Counted from the first letter of the stretch, positions 17,707 through 26,884 are shown. The stretch is 63,490 bases of DNA from Candidatus Tityobacter terrigena (GCA_003156715.1 PMHO01000054.1:2749-66238); one strand, 5' to 3'. The notes: generated from the letters alone by a model not told the origin. Made by a program: numbers and translations.

Positions 17707-18384
17707 GTGAACGTTACCAGAGCGAGTTCGGATTTCGGAAGAGCTGCGCGATTTGGGGGTCGGAACGGTCCCAAGGTTGGGGCAAGCAGGCGACGAACGA
17801 CGGGCCCCGTGGGGAACTTCGACGCAGGGAAAGCGTTCGAGGGCGCGCGCGAGCGGCATTCCGCGGCGGAGCATGGCGGGCTCCATGCGCCGCGCTGGAT
17901 TCCGATCGCCGCCGCGGTGCTGGCCTTATTGGCAGCGTCGACGGGCCTCGTCGCAAACTTGCGCGTGACGCAATCCAACGCCACTAAGAGCGACGCGATC
18001 ATCTTCATGACGCGAGCCGCCGACGCGTACAACGAGTACGATTCGCGCAGCATAAGGCAACACATTTACGAAGCCGCGCTCGAGGGAACGTCCGATCCGC
18101 GGAAGATCGCGCGCATGCGAAAGGTGGCCGCGCTAGAGAAGAACGAGAAGGCCCCACTACTCCCAAAAGCGCGCGGCCTGGACGCGCAGTCGCGCGAAGC
18201 GACCGCACGAGCCGAGCACATCCTTACCTCGCACGAGATCCTCGAGGTCGCGACCACACTATTCGAGATCGGAATCGTGCTCGTCTCGGTGACCGCACTT
18301 GTCGGTAGCCGCCTGCTGCCGGTCGCAGCAGCGGTCGCGACGATCGTGGGGATCGCGATTGCGATCCGGGGGTTGGTCTATTAA
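17707..18384 (+). CDS. DUF4337-like membrane protein (225 aa)
   Basis: A hydrophilic N-terminus of about 60 residues is followed by a transmembrane segment (IPIAAAVLALLAASTGLVANL, about 65-85), a charged helical coiled region with 'RAADAYNEYDSRSIRQHIYEAALE', and two more transmembrane helices near the C-terminus (LFEIGIVLVSVTALV, LLPVAAAVATIVGIAIAI). This pattern matches DUF4337 proteins of unknown function. The GTG start is uncertain; the first about 40 residues are Arg/Gly-rich and the true start may be internal. Confidence 0.68.
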   Translation: MNVTRASSDFGRAARFGGRNGPKVGASRRRTTGPVGNFDAGKAFEGARERHSAAEHGGLHAPRWIPIAAAVLALLAASTGLVANLRVTQSNATKSDAIIFMTRAADAYNEYDSRSIRQHIYEAALEGTSDPRKIARMRKVAALEKNEKAPLLPKARGLDAQSREATARAEHILTSHEILEVATTLFEIGIVLVSVTALVGSRLLPVAAAVATIVGIAIAIRGLVY

Positions 18385-18394
18385 GAAGGTGCTG

Positions 18395-18422
18395 TAGGAG
18401 GGGGCCGCGAGGCTCCCTCCTA
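18395..18422. terminator. Bidirectional hairpin between convergent genes
   Basis: Stem TAGGAGGG (18395-18402) / CCCTCCTA (18415-18422) with a 12-nt loop. It lies 11 bp after the DUF4337-like stop and 7 bp before the stop of the convergent stalk protein, so it can end transcripts from both sides. No long T-run. Confidence 0.6.
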
Positions 18423-18428
18423 GCGATC

Positions 18429-19841
18429 CTACTTTGGCTGCGGACTTTGCTCTGGTGCGTGCGGGGTCGCGTGTCCGGCGGGCGCCGGTGGCTTCCTCGG
18501 CGCGTGAACCGGCGGAGCGTGATACGCAGGCGTAGCGTGAACCGGCGGAGCGTGATACGCCGGCGTGGCGTGAACCGGCGGAACGTGATAGGCCGGAGTG
18601 GGTTGAACCGGCGGAGCGTGATATGCCGGAGCGGGCTGAGCCGGCGCAGCGTGATACGCCGGTGCCGGCTGCGCTGCCGGCGCAGCAAACGCTGGAGGGG
18701 CCTTTGTTTGCGGGTTCACGCGATCGCTTGCGCTGACCGGGACGAAGCCCGCGGGGCGATTGTCCGGCGCAAGCGGATGCGCGACGGCAAGAACCGGCGG
18801 GTGGTTGTGGTTGACGTTCGCTAGCAGGCGATGGTCTTGCGCGGCGGTTTGGATGTGCTGACGTTGCGCGGCCGTCATCGCTAAGTGGGGAGCCTTCGCA
18901 ACCGCCAACTGTTGTGGGGTCGGGTGCGCTTGTACTCCGCTTGGGCCGCCGTTATAGCTCGTGCGCGTCGTCGAATTGTTGACGTACACGTTACGATCGA
19001 CGTAAACATTCTGCACGATCGTGGTGTTGACGCGACTGACATAAGTATTGTAACGGAATGTGTCACCCGACCATTGGCCGCCGACGTATCCGCTCCCGTA
19101 GTACCCCGCGCCGTAGTTTACTCCGCCGTAAAATCCGACCGCCGTGCCCCAATAGCCCGGGATCCAGACATAGCCGCCGCTGTTCCAGCTCCAGTAGCCC
19201 GGGGTCCATAGATAGCCGGTCTGCGGCGCCTCAACCCAGGTCCCTGGTACCCAATAGTAACCGTAGGCGCCCCACGCCCAGTAGCCGGGTTGCCACATCT
19301 CGTTCGGGGCCGGATCGTCTGGCTGTTCGTACACCGGAATCGGAGGCGGCGCGTAACCGACGTAGGTTCCGCTTGGCGGTGCGACGCCGACATACGACTG
19401 CGACGCTCCAGCCAACGTGATGGCTACCACGCGGTTGGTATCGTCCCAGTCGACGCCGGCACCAAGGGCTTCCGAAACGAAGCGTAGCGGCACGAAAGTG
19501 CTCGCGCCGATGATGAAGGGCGCGACGTCGAGGACTTGCGGCTGGCCGTTGACGGTCGCTTCGGTCGACCCGATGTGGAGCGAGATGTTGCGGCCGTTGC
19601 CGGTCGCGTTGATCGTACCGCTGTCGTAGACGACGCTCGCCCCGAGGCGCTCGAAGACGCCGCGAAGCGGAACGAAGACGCGTCCGGCCGAGATGATCGG
19701 CGCGGGTGCGAAGTTTACCGCGCCGCCGTTGATCGTCACCGTGACTTGGGCACTGGCCGGAGCCGCGATCAAGATGAATAGGAAGATAGCGGGCGCCGCG
19801 GCGCACGCGGCTGCATAACGAACAAAACGTTTGAATTGCAA
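18429..19841 (-). CDS. Secreted protein: copper amine oxidase-type stalk domain + WXXGXW repeats + PAYHAPP repeats
   Basis: 470 residues from TTG at 19839-19841, chosen because GGGAGG lies 7 nt upstream and a clean signal peptide follows (FVRYAAACAAAPAIFLFILIAAPASA). The copper amine oxidase N-terminal-like domain follows: 'VTVTINGGAVNFAPAPII' and two 'VFVPLRGVFERLGASVVYD' / 'TFVPLRFVSEALGAGVDWD' halves (about 32-145). Next come WXXGXW repeats (WQPGYWAWG, WVPGTWVE, WTPGYWSWN, WIPGYWG; about 180-245), a Gly/Tyr/Asn-rich part, and a Pro/Ala/His tail with about eight PAYHAPPVHAT-type repeats (about 380-450). It is probably a cell-wall or outer-surface protein with no enzymatic residues. Confidence 0.82.
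   Translation of the reverse strand: MQFKRFVRYAAACAAAPAIFLFILIAAPASAQVTVTINGGAVNFAPAPIISAGRVFVPLRGVFERLGASVVYDSGTINATGNGRNISLHIGSTEATVNGQPQVLDVAPFIIGASTFVPLRFVSEALGAGVDWDDTNRVVAITLAGASQSYVGVAPPSGTYVGYAPPPIPVYEQPDDPAPNEMWQPGYWAWGAYGYYWVPGTWVEAPQTGYLWTPGYWSWNSGGYVWIPGYWGTAVGFYGGVNYGAGYYGSGYVGGQWSGDTFRYNTYVSRVNTTIVQNVYVDRNVYVNNSTTRTSYNGGPSGVQAHPTPQQLAVAKAPHLAMTAAQRQHIQTAAQDHRLLANVNHNHPPVLAVAHPLAPDNRPAGFVPVSASDRVNPQTKAPPAFAAPAAQPAPAYHAAPAQPAPAYHAPPVQPTPAYHVPPVHATPAYHAPPVHATPAYHAPPVHAPRKPPAPAGHATPHAPEQSPQPK
18500..18690. repeat. Coding 36-bp tandem repeat (PAYHAPPV tail)
   Basis: Near-identical 36-bp units centred on GAACCGGCGGAGCGTGATA (plus strand) encode the PAYHAPPVHAT-type tail of the stalk protein. 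The high identity suggests recent expansion. Confidence 0.8.
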
Positions 19842-19954
19842 GTTGGGGCCTCCCTCGTCGGCTCGAGTCAAAGTGGGTGCGGCAGGGGTCGCCCAATTCG
19901 ACGGAGAGCTCGTTTCTCTAACGACCTAACGAGCGGAAAGCCCCACTCGTTCTG

Positions 19955-21424
19955 CTATCGGCGCTGCCTGGGGTTTCTCTTGCGCGCTTGCGATGCCGGA
20001 AGAGCGTACGCCGTCAGATTCCCATTCTCGTCGGAACAGTAGACCGAGCCGTCGACGACGATGGGGCTCTGCCAGTGGATCGCGCCGATCGATCCACCAG
20101 AACCCGATTGCGCGCTGCTCCAAAGCAGCTTGCCGTTCATTGCGTCGAAGGCCTCGATTGCGCCGCCTGTCGCCACGAACACCATGCCGTTGGCGACGAC
20201 GGGTGAGGTCCCTTCCTGGCTCGTTCCACTGAGCGCCGCGCTCCACCGCGCGTGGATGCGACTCACGCCACTCGAGTTCGTTTCCAATACATAGGACTGC
20301 AAGCTGTTCGAAAAGCCGATGTAGACGTGAGCCGTGCCGCTCGAATCGGTCCAAACGGCGGGCGCCGACCAGACTCCGTCCGGCAGCGTCACCTTTTGCA
20401 TTTCGCCGTTAATGCCGCCCAAATGCGTTCGGTCGAGCAGCCGTAACTTTCCGTCCTTTCCGGCTTGTACCATCATCAGCGGAGTCGCGCTGTTCGGCTG
20501 GGTCGGCAGCATGACGGCAGCCGTGCTGCCGAGGTCGACGTCATCGTCATCGAGCTTACGATTATCGCCGGGCGTGTAATAGTCGAGGAGTTGCGACAAA
20601 TTCCGCTTCAGCGATAGAATCGAATCGCCATAGTCCTCACCGCCGCGCGTGGCGTTGAACTCGCCGTTGCCGGTCGAAGCGTACACCCGGCCCTGCATTG
20701 AGGGATCCGGATCGACGACCGCGCCCGAGCGGGCCCAGATGCCCGAGCGCTGCTCGGGGCACGAACTCGCCGTCGGTAGCGATTTGAGGTTACTGCATAG
20801 CGAGTTGAACACGGTGGTCTTTCCGTCTTTCAAACGGACGGCAACAACGTGTCCGTCGTAGGGCGGCGCATCGCCGATATAGCCCGAGGTGGTCGCGTAG
20901 AGGTACCCGTTTGCGAGATTGAGCGACGAAGCGTCCTTCTCCGAATTAGGTATCAGCGTGATTTGCGCCGGAAAGCCGGTACCCGTAAGCTCGGCCCCGG
21001 TGGCCGGGTTCAACTCATGCACGTATCCGTCGACACCCGGCACGAACAGAACGCCGCGCGACATATCCGCGACCGGCGTCGAGGTCGTGATACCTGGCCC
21101 ACTCGTCGCATATTTCCAAAGGATCGTTCCCGACTTCGCCTCCACTGCGTACGTCGTCCCACCTTTGGTCGTCTGGAAAAGGACGGCGAGGTTCTGGGAG
21201 CCGGCGTGAACGTGCGCAAGCAAGATGGGCGTCGAGTCCGCCACGTTTCCGAGCGATATCTGCCAGAGCTCGTGGAGCTGCGCAACGTTCGCTTTCGAAA
21301 GAACCTTCTCGGCCGAGTTGTAGCTGCTGCGGGCCGAATCGAACCCGAACGTGGGCCAGTCCGTCGATCGAACGGGTGCAAGCGTCAGGCACCAAAGGGC
21401 GGCGAAAGCGAAGAGTAGCTTCAT
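19955..21424 (-). CDS. Secreted PQQ-like beta-propeller protein
   Basis: 489 residues from ATG at 21422-21424, where a signal peptide MKLLFAFAALWCLTLAPVRS begins. The mature part shows tandem PQQ-type blades: 'TTYAVEAKSGTILWKYATSG', 'DGYVHELNPATGAELTG', 'AIEAFDAMNGKLLWSS' and 'DGSVYCSDENGNLTAYALP'. It lacks the cytochrome c domain and obvious active-site residues of quinoprotein alcohol dehydrogenases, so it may be structural or a binding protein. The frame is open for a further 76 basic residues upstream (to TTG 21652). That extension would bury the signal peptide, so it is not used. Divergent to the desaturase gene. Confidence 0.82.
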   Translation of the reverse strand: MKLLFAFAALWCLTLAPVRSTDWPTFGFDSARSSYNSAEKVLSKANVAQLHELWQISLGNVADSTPILLAHVHAGSQNLAVLFQTTKGGTTYAVEAKSGTILWKYATSGPGITTSTPVADMSRGVLFVPGVDGYVHELNPATGAELTGTGFPAQITLIPNSEKDASSLNLANGYLYATTSGYIGDAPPYDGHVVAVRLKDGKTTVFNSLCSNLKSLPTASSCPEQRSGIWARSGAVVDPDPSMQGRVYASTGNGEFNATRGGEDYGDSILSLKRNLSQLLDYYTPGDNRKLDDDDVDLGSTAAVMLPTQPNSATPLMMVQAGKDGKLRLLDRTHLGGINGEMQKVTLPDGVWSAPAVWTDSSGTAHVYIGFSNSLQSYVLETNSSGVSRIHARWSAALSGTSQEGTSPVVANGMVFVATGGAIEAFDAMNGKLLWSSAQSGSGGSIGAIHWQSPIVVDGSVYCSDENGNLTAYALPASQARKRNPRQRR

Positions 21425-21784
21425 GGGCAGTCCATACACACAACAGGCGCGCGGGCCCTTCGTGACGCGGGGAGAAGCGAGCCGGCTTCGGCAGTCCTGA
21501 ACCGGCGCCGCTTGCTCGAAGGTTCGCCGGAATAGCGGGCTAAGAGGGTGCTCGGGTTTCTGTCGGTTACGGTCACGGGCTTCATCGCGTTTCTTGCGAG
21601 CTCGCACTTGGCCACGAGGCCGCGTGGATTTTTTGCCATTCTTACGAGTCAAGTGTGGAACATGGCATTCTCCTTCTACCAGTCGTTGCCGGCAAGTGAA
21701 AGGCGGACGCGTGCCGCGCGGGGGAGAAGACGCCGCCAGGCCCTTTCATAGGCCCGGAAACCGTTTCGAAATGGAATACCGACG
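21425..21784. other. Intergenic region between divergent genes
   Basis: 360 bp between the PQQ-type propeller and the desaturase. The minus strand stays open in the propeller frame (Lys/Arg-rich: RKNGKKSTRPRGQVRARKKR...). An AAGGAG followed by ATG at about 21660 opens only a tiny frame (MPCSTLDS, stop). No convincing promoter, RNA or repeat is seen. Confidence 0.4.
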
Positions 21785-22678
21785 ATGGTCCAAGATATCG
21801 ACGAGTCTCGCCGCGGCCGGCGGGGCAACGTCTCCACGGGGATCGGCCTGCTCGTGCTTCACCTCGGCGCGCTTGCGGCACTCGTCCCACAAACATTCAA
21901 TTGGGCCGCGCTGGCCGTCGCGCTCGCACTCTACCAAATTACCGGCGGTTTCGGGGTCAGCCTCGGGTTCCATCGGCTTCTGACCCACCGTAGCTTGCGC
22001 TGCCCGACCTGGTTCGAATACTTTCTGTCGATCTGCGGAACGCTCGCGTTACAAGGCGGCCCGATCGAATGGGTTGCAACGCACCGCGCCCATCACGCCC
22101 ACGCCGACCGCGAGGGCGACCCTCATAACGTGCATCGAGGGCTGGGTTGGGCACACGTCGAGTGGCTTTACCGGAAAAACGAGGACCGGCCGACCTGGGC
22201 CGAACAGCGCCGCCTCGCGCCCGACCTTTGCAAGGTGCCGTTCTATCGCTTCCTGGAGCGCACGTACCTCCTTTGGCAGGTTGCGCTTGCGCTCGTGCTC
22301 TTCGCGGCCGGCGGCTGGCCGTGGCTGATCTGGGGAATCTTCGTGCGCGTCGTCATGACGTATCACGTCACGTGGCTGGTGAACAGTGCCGCACACCATG
22401 CCGGCTACCGAACCTATGGCACCGCCGATCGGTCGACCAACAATTGGTGGGTCGCGCTGCTCACATGGGGCGAGGGTTGGCACAACAATCACCACGCGTT
22501 TCCGTTTTCTGCCCGGCACGGTCTACGCTGGTTTGAGTTCGATAGTACGTGGTTGACGATCGTCGTGCTCCGGTGGTTCAAGCTGGCGCGCGATATCAAA
22601 CTCCCGAAAAGAGATGCGCGCTACGTCTCCAGAGAGCAGGTTGGCCCTCAGCGGTCGTTTGCTAAGGTTAGCAAATAG
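21785..22678 (+). CDS. Acyl-CoA / fatty acid desaturase (delta-9 type)
   Basis: 297 residues with the three His boxes of membrane di-iron desaturases: HRLLTH (63-68), HRAHH (100-104) and HNNHH (233-237, in 'GEGWHNNHHAFP'). Four hydrophobic segments lie around 18-60, 76-92, 160-190 and 195-215. It introduces a double bond into acyl chains, normally at C9, in the cytoplasmic membrane with an electron donor not present here. Length agrees with short bacterial delta-9 desaturases. First of a co-directional set with the hibernation factor and acetyl-CoA synthetase, 27 bp before the next gene. Confidence 0.92.
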   Translation: MVQDIDESRRGRRGNVSTGIGLLVLHLGALAALVPQTFNWAALAVALALYQITGGFGVSLGFHRLLTHRSLRCPTWFEYFLSICGTLALQGGPIEWVATHRAHHAHADREGDPHNVHRGLGWAHVEWLYRKNEDRPTWAEQRRLAPDLCKVPFYRFLERTYLLWQVALALVLFAAGGWPWLIWGIFVRVVMTYHVTWLVNSAAHHAGYRTYGTADRSTNNWWVALLTWGEGWHNNHHAFPFSARHGLRWFEFDSTWLTIVVLRWFKLARDIKLPKRDARYVSREQVGPQRSFAKVSK

Positions 22679-22705
22679 AGTGCGCGATCGGCCACACGCC
22701 GCGAG

Positions 22706-23089
22706 ATGAAGCTGCCTCTGCAGACGATCTACCGCGATTGTCCGCGCTCCGAGGCGCTCGAAACGTTGATCGGCGTGGAAGCGGCCAAGCTGGAGCACTT
22801 CTACGCTCGCATCGTCAGTTGCCGCGTTTTAGTCGAACAGCCGCACCGGCATCGTCGCTCCGGCGCGCCCTTCCACGTGCGCATCGAGCTCGCGGTGCCG
22901 GGCGAAGAGCTGGTCATCAGCCACGAACCGAGCTTGCGTGCGCGCTTGCTCGGCGAGGAAGTGCCGAGGATCGACAAGTCGGCCGAAGTCGATGCGGAGC
23001 GAAAGAACGCCGAACGTGCGGTGCGCGACGCTTTCCGCAAAGCCGCGCGCCGTCTCCAGGCGTACGTGCGTCGAAAGTCAGGCGTTTAG
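22706..23089 (+). CDS. Ribosome hibernation factor, HPF/RaiA family (short)
   Basis: 127 residues with the beta-alpha-beta-beta-beta-alpha pattern of HPF/RaiA: 'LIGVEAAKLEHFYARIVSCRVLVEQPHRHR', 'FHVRIELAVPGEELVISHEP' and a final basic helix 'AVRDAFRKAARRLQAYVRRK'. These proteins bind the 30S decoding centre in starvation. It lacks the C-terminal dimerisation domain of long HPF, so it would act like RaiA or short HPF. The sequence is divergent, so the family call is good but not certain. It sits between desaturase and acs in the same direction. Confidence 0.78.
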   Translation: MKLPLQTIYRDCPRSEALETLIGVEAAKLEHFYARIVSCRVLVEQPHRHRRSGAPFHVRIELAVPGEELVISHEPSLRARLLGEEVPRIDKSAEVDAERKNAERAVRDAFRKAARRLQAYVRRKSGV

Positions 23090-23152
23090 CGTCGCGGCGG
23101 GAACCCGCTGCGATGGCGCGTAAATCCCAAAGTCCGAGGTGAAAATCTGCAG

Positions 23153-25123
23153 ATGAGCGTTGAGGAACAGCTTCACTCCCGTCACATCGAGGCACTCCAG
23201 GTCGAGGAGCGCCGTTTTCCGCCCCCTCCCGAATTCGTAGCGCAGGCAAACGCGAAACCCGAGGTCTACGAAGAGGCAAACGGCGATTACGAAGCGTTCT
23301 GGGCGGCGCGCGCGAGGGAGCTCGAGTGGAGCAAGCCGTTCACGCGCGTCCTCGAGTGGAACGAGCCGTTCGCTCGCTGGTTTGCCGACGGCGAATTGAA
23401 CATCAGCGTGAATTGCCTCGACCGGCACGTGCGCGCGGGGCGCGGGGAGCGCGTGGCCTATTACTTTGAAGGCGAACCGGGCGATCGGCGAGCAGTCACG
23501 TACAACGAACTCCTGTTGGAGGTTTGCCGCTTCGCAAACGCGCTACGTGCGCAGGGAATCAAGCGCGGCGACCGCGTTGCAATCTACCTTCCAATGATCG
23601 TAGAGCTGCCCGTTGCCATGCTGGCTTGCACGCGGATCGGGGCCGCGCACTCGGTCATCTTCGGAGGATTCTCGCCGGATGCGATCGTCGATCGCGTCAC
23701 CGACTCCGGCTGCATCGCGCTCATCACGGCCGATTTTGGATGGCGGCGCGGTAAGACGGTGCCGCTCAAGGAGAACTGCGACGCTGCCATGGAGCGGATG
23801 CCGGACGTCAAGTGTTGCATCGTCGTCAAGCGGACGGGCGACCCCGTGAACATGGAGCCCGGGCGCGATGTCTGGTGGCACGAGCTTATCGAAGGACAGC
23901 CCGCGACGTGCGAGCCCGAGCCGGTCGACGCGGAAAACCTGCTCTTCATCCTGTACACCAGCGGCACGACCGCGAAACCCAAAGGTATCAAGCATACAAC
24001 CGGCGGTTATCTGACGGGCGCCGCGACGACGCACAAGTACGTTTTCGACGTCAAGGATGACGACGTTTACTGGTGCACCGCGGACATCGGCTGGGTCACC
24101 GGCCACTCGTACATCGTGTACGGGCCGCTCTGCAACGGTACGACGGGCGTTCTTTACGAAGGCACCCCGGATCATCCTGACAAGGACCGCTTCTGGGAGA
24201 TCGTCGAGCGCTACAAGGTTACGATCCTGTATACGGCGCCGACGGCGATTCGAACGTTTATGAAGTGGGGCACCGAATATCCAGGCAAACACGATCTTTC
24301 GTCACTCCGATTGCTGGGCTCCGTCGGGGAACCCATCAATCCCGAAGCGTGGATGTGGTACCGCGATGTGATCGGGGGCGGCCGCTGCCCGATCGTCGAC
24401 ACGTGGTGGCAAACGGAGACGGGGATGATCATGATCACGCCGCTCCCCGGCGTCACGACCACGCTTCCGGGCAGCGCGACGCAACCGTTTCCCGGCGTTT
24501 TCCCCGATGTCGTCGACGAAGCCGGGCAGACCGTGCCGCCGGGAGGCGGGGGCTACATCGTCATCCGAAAGCCATGGCCGGCTATGCTGCGCGGCATCTG
24601 GGGCGATGACGAACGCTACAAGGAGACGTACTGGTCGAAGTTCCCGCACATGTACCTCGCAGGCGACGGCTGCCGGCGCGACAAGGACGGCAACTACTGG
24701 TTCATGGGCCGCATCGACGACGTCATGAACGTCAGCGGTCACCGCATTTCGACGACCGAAGTGGAGAGCGCGCTGGTCAGCCATCCGGCGGTCGCGGAAG
24801 CCGCCGTCGTCGGCCGCAGCGACGCGATGACCGGGCAGGCGATTTCGGCGTTCGTGTTGCTCAAAGGAGCCCAGGTCGGGTCTGAACCGCTTGCCTTAGA
24901 GCTGCGCGCGCACGTCGGAGTGAAGCTTGGCAAATTCACGTCGCCCAAGTATCTAACGTTTACGAGCGAGCTGCCGAAGACGCGCAGCGGCAAGATCATG
25001 CGCCGCTTGCTGCGCGATATTTCGGAGGGAAGAACGCTCGGCGACACGACCACGCTCGCCGACTCGAGCATCGTCGCCGAGCTTCAGTCGCGGGCCCGGG
25101 AAGAAGCGCAAAAGGAAGAGTAG
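23153..25123 (+). CDS. acs: Acetyl-CoA synthetase (AMP-forming)
   Basis: 656 residues, the usual length of Acs (about 650). The AMP-binding P-loop 'LYTSGTTAKPKG' (about 265-276), 'VDTWWQTETGM' (A5-type motif) and 'YLAGDGCRRDKDGNYWFMGRIDDVMNVSGHR' (hinge) are intact. The C-terminal acetylation site is 'TRSGKIMRRLLRDI' with Lys at about 614. It converts acetate, ATP and CoA to acetyl-CoA in the cytosol, feeding the citrate synthase encoded further on. Start ATG. It lies 63 bp after the hibernation factor and is followed closely by the ArsB/NhaD-like carrier, which may be co-transcribed. Confidence 0.96.
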   Translation: MSVEEQLHSRHIEALQVEERRFPPPPEFVAQANAKPEVYEEANGDYEAFWAARARELEWSKPFTRVLEWNEPFARWFADGELNISVNCLDRHVRAGRGERVAYYFEGEPGDRRAVTYNELLLEVCRFANALRAQGIKRGDRVAIYLPMIVELPVAMLACTRIGAAHSVIFGGFSPDAIVDRVTDSGCIALITADFGWRRGKTVPLKENCDAAMERMPDVKCCIVVKRTGDPVNMEPGRDVWWHELIEGQPATCEPEPVDAENLLFILYTSGTTAKPKGIKHTTGGYLTGAATTHKYVFDVKDDDVYWCTADIGWVTGHSYIVYGPLCNGTTGVLYEGTPDHPDKDRFWEIVERYKVTILYTAPTAIRTFMKWGTEYPGKHDLSSLRLLGSVGEPINPEAWMWYRDVIGGGRCPIVDTWWQTETGMIMITPLPGVTTTLPGSATQPFPGVFPDVVDEAGQTVPPGGGGYIVIRKPWPAMLRGIWGDDERYKETYWSKFPHMYLAGDGCRRDKDGNYWFMGRIDDVMNVSGHRISTTEVESALVSHPAVAEAAVVGRSDAMTGQAISAFVLLKGAQVGSEPLALELRAHVGVKLGKFTSPKYLTFTSELPKTRSGKIMRRLLRDISEGRTLGDTTTLADSSIVAELQSRAREEAQKEE

Positions 25124-25173
25124 GGTAAGAGGTCTGGGTCTCGCCAGGAGGCCCGAGCATCGTCCTCACGCTA

Positions 25174-26376
25174 TTGATCGCCTTGGCTGCGATCGGTCTG
25201 GTTGGAATCCGGCCGAGGGGCATCCCGGCATGGATTTGGGCCACGGCCGGAGCGGCCATCCTGATCGCTCTGGGAGCCGAGCCGCTGCCTGCGGCGCTCG
25301 TCGCGGTCGGCGCGCAGTGGAACGTGCTGCTCTTCATTCTCGGGCTCATGGGTGTCTCGGCGGCGGCCGAATGCAGCGGGCTTTTCGAGTGGATTGCGGA
25401 CGTTCTGCTCGAGCGCGCCAAGGGCTCGCGGCGCCGGCTCTTTACGTCGCTTTTTCTCACGGGCGGTGCAGTTGCTGCGGTGCTCTCGAACGATGCGATG
25501 GCTATCGTCTTTACGCCGGTCGTTTACCGCGCCGTCTCCAAACGCGGCATCGCCGCTTTACCGTATCTCTATGCGTGCACGTTCGTCGCCGATACCGCTT
25601 CCTTCGGTATGCCTTTCTCGAATCCGACCAACGTGCTCGTGTTGCCGCGGCCGAACTTCGGCCATTTCGTCCTCCACCTCGGTCCGCCCGCGATCGCCGC
25701 GATCGCGATCAACCTAGCGATCTTCCTGTACATCTTCCGGCGCGAGCTACGCGGCCGCTATCAGTACGAGCCGGCTGAGGCGATCGGTTCGCGCCGGCTG
25801 CGTACGCTGGTCGCGATGCTCGCCCTTGCCCTTGCGTACGTCATCGCCCTCATCCTCAATTGGCCGCTCGGCCCCGTCGCGCTCGCCGGCGCCGTCCTGG
25901 CGCTCGCGGTCGCTCAGGTGACTCCGAGCGCTGCCGCAGCGCGCATCGGCTGGGCGACCTTCCTGCTGCTGCCCGGGCTCTTTGCGATCGTTGACGCAGT
26001 CGAGCGCGCCGGGCTGCTCGGTTGGGCGCTCACGGCGCTGCACGATACCGAACGTGAGGGAAAGCTGGTGACAATCCTGACGGCTGCGTTCGGCTCGGCG
26101 CTCGCTTCGAACCTGATGAACAACCTGCCCATCGCCGTCCTCTCCGGCGCGATCGTCGCTCGTGGAAACGCCGGCTGGCCGGCCTACGCGCTGATCGCGG
26201 GCGTCGACCTAGGCCCGAATCTGACGACGACCGGCTCGCTCGCAACGATCCTGTGGCTGTCGATCCTTCACGAGCGCGGGCTCGCCGTCAGGCCGCTGGA
26301 ATATCTTCGCCTCGGCCTGGCCGTCGTGCCGGCGATGCTCGTCGTCACGTCGCTTTGGCTGTGGCTCGTTCGCTAA
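25174..26376 (+). CDS. ArsB/NhaD-type (ion transporter superfamily) membrane carrier
   Basis: About 400 residues with roughly ten membrane segments and the duplicated signature of the ion transporter superfamily: 'AVLSNDAMAIVFTPVVY' in the first half and 'ALASNLMNNLPIAVLSGAI' with 'GVDLGPNLTTTGSLATILW' in the second. This is the arsenite/antimonite or Na+/H+, carboxylate class; no arsenic genes are near, so substrate is open. Next to acs, an organic anion or ion exchange role is possible. The first usual start in frame is TTG 25174. However, AGGAGG (25146-25151) lies 7 nt before an in-frame ATC (25159), which would lengthen the first membrane helix by five residues. Confidence 0.83.
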   Translation: MIALAAIGLVGIRPRGIPAWIWATAGAAILIALGAEPLPAALVAVGAQWNVLLFILGLMGVSAAAECSGLFEWIADVLLERAKGSRRRLFTSLFLTGGAVAAVLSNDAMAIVFTPVVYRAVSKRGIAALPYLYACTFVADTASFGMPFSNPTNVLVLPRPNFGHFVLHLGPPAIAAIAINLAIFLYIFRRELRGRYQYEPAEAIGSRRLRTLVAMLALALAYVIALILNWPLGPVALAGAVLALAVAQVTPSAAAARIGWATFLLLPGLFAIVDAVERAGLLGWALTALHDTEREGKLVTILTAAFGSALASNLMNNLPIAVLSGAIVARGNAGWPAYALIAGVDLGPNLTTTGSLATILWLSILHERGLAVRPLEYLRLGLAVVPAMLVVTSLWLWLVR

Positions 26377-26443
26377 TTGGTCGTGAAAGCCGCATCGCTT
26401 GATCCGCCGTAGCGCGGACCCAACCCAGCTAGGAGGTCTTTCC

Positions 26444-26884
26444 GTGCGAACAATCGCGCTATGTCTGGACGGCGTGCAGGACGAGCAGCTGATCGCCGCA
26501 GCGATCCCTTGGATAGCGTTCTTTGAATCGGTCGAGCTCTGGTGTGCCTATGGGGCAGTCGCTGCGCGCGAGCTCGGATACCTTCGCGAACGTCACCTTC
26601 GCGCTGCGCCGCATCACCATTCCGAAGACGTCGACCGGCAGCAGGCGCAAGAGATCCTCGAACGCGGCGCGCAATTGATGCGCGAAGCGCGGATCGAGCC
26701 ACGCCTGCGCACCCTGATGGGACGCCATGCCGGACACGCGCTCGCGGAGGCAGGGAGAGGCGACGTCGCGCTGTTCCTTGCGGCCGGTCACCGGCCCGGT
26801 ATCGGGCCGCATTCGGTAGGCCACGTCGCGCGCTTCGTTGTCGACCATGCGGCCTGCCCGCTCATCGTCGTGAGGCTCGAATGA
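26444..26884 (+). CDS. Universal stress protein family (UspA-like)
   Basis: 146 residues from GTG 26444, preceded by AGGAGG 7 nt upstream. The beta-alpha UspA fold is recognisable: 'RTIALCLDGVQDEQLIAAA' start and, at the C-terminus, the ATP-binding type signature 'GHRPGIGPHSVGHVARFVVDHAACPLIVVRLE' (G-x-G-x9-G pattern). Likely a cytosolic stress-related nucleotide-binding protein. It is convergent with sdhB, only 29 bp apart. Confidence 0.82.
   Translation: MRTIALCLDGVQDEQLIAAAIPWIAFFESVELWCAYGAVAARELGYLRERHLRAAPHHHSEDVDRQQAQEILERGAQLMREARIEPRLRTLMGRHAGHALAEAGRGDVALFLAAGHRPGIGPHSVGHVARFVVDHAACPLIVVRLE

Noticed and set aside
21425..21652. N-terminal extension of the PQQ-type propeller or a separate basic protein
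   Set aside because: A proper signal peptide starts at 21424; the upstream frame is Lys/Arg-rich, has only a TTG start far from any Shine-Dalgarno, and would place the signal peptide internally.
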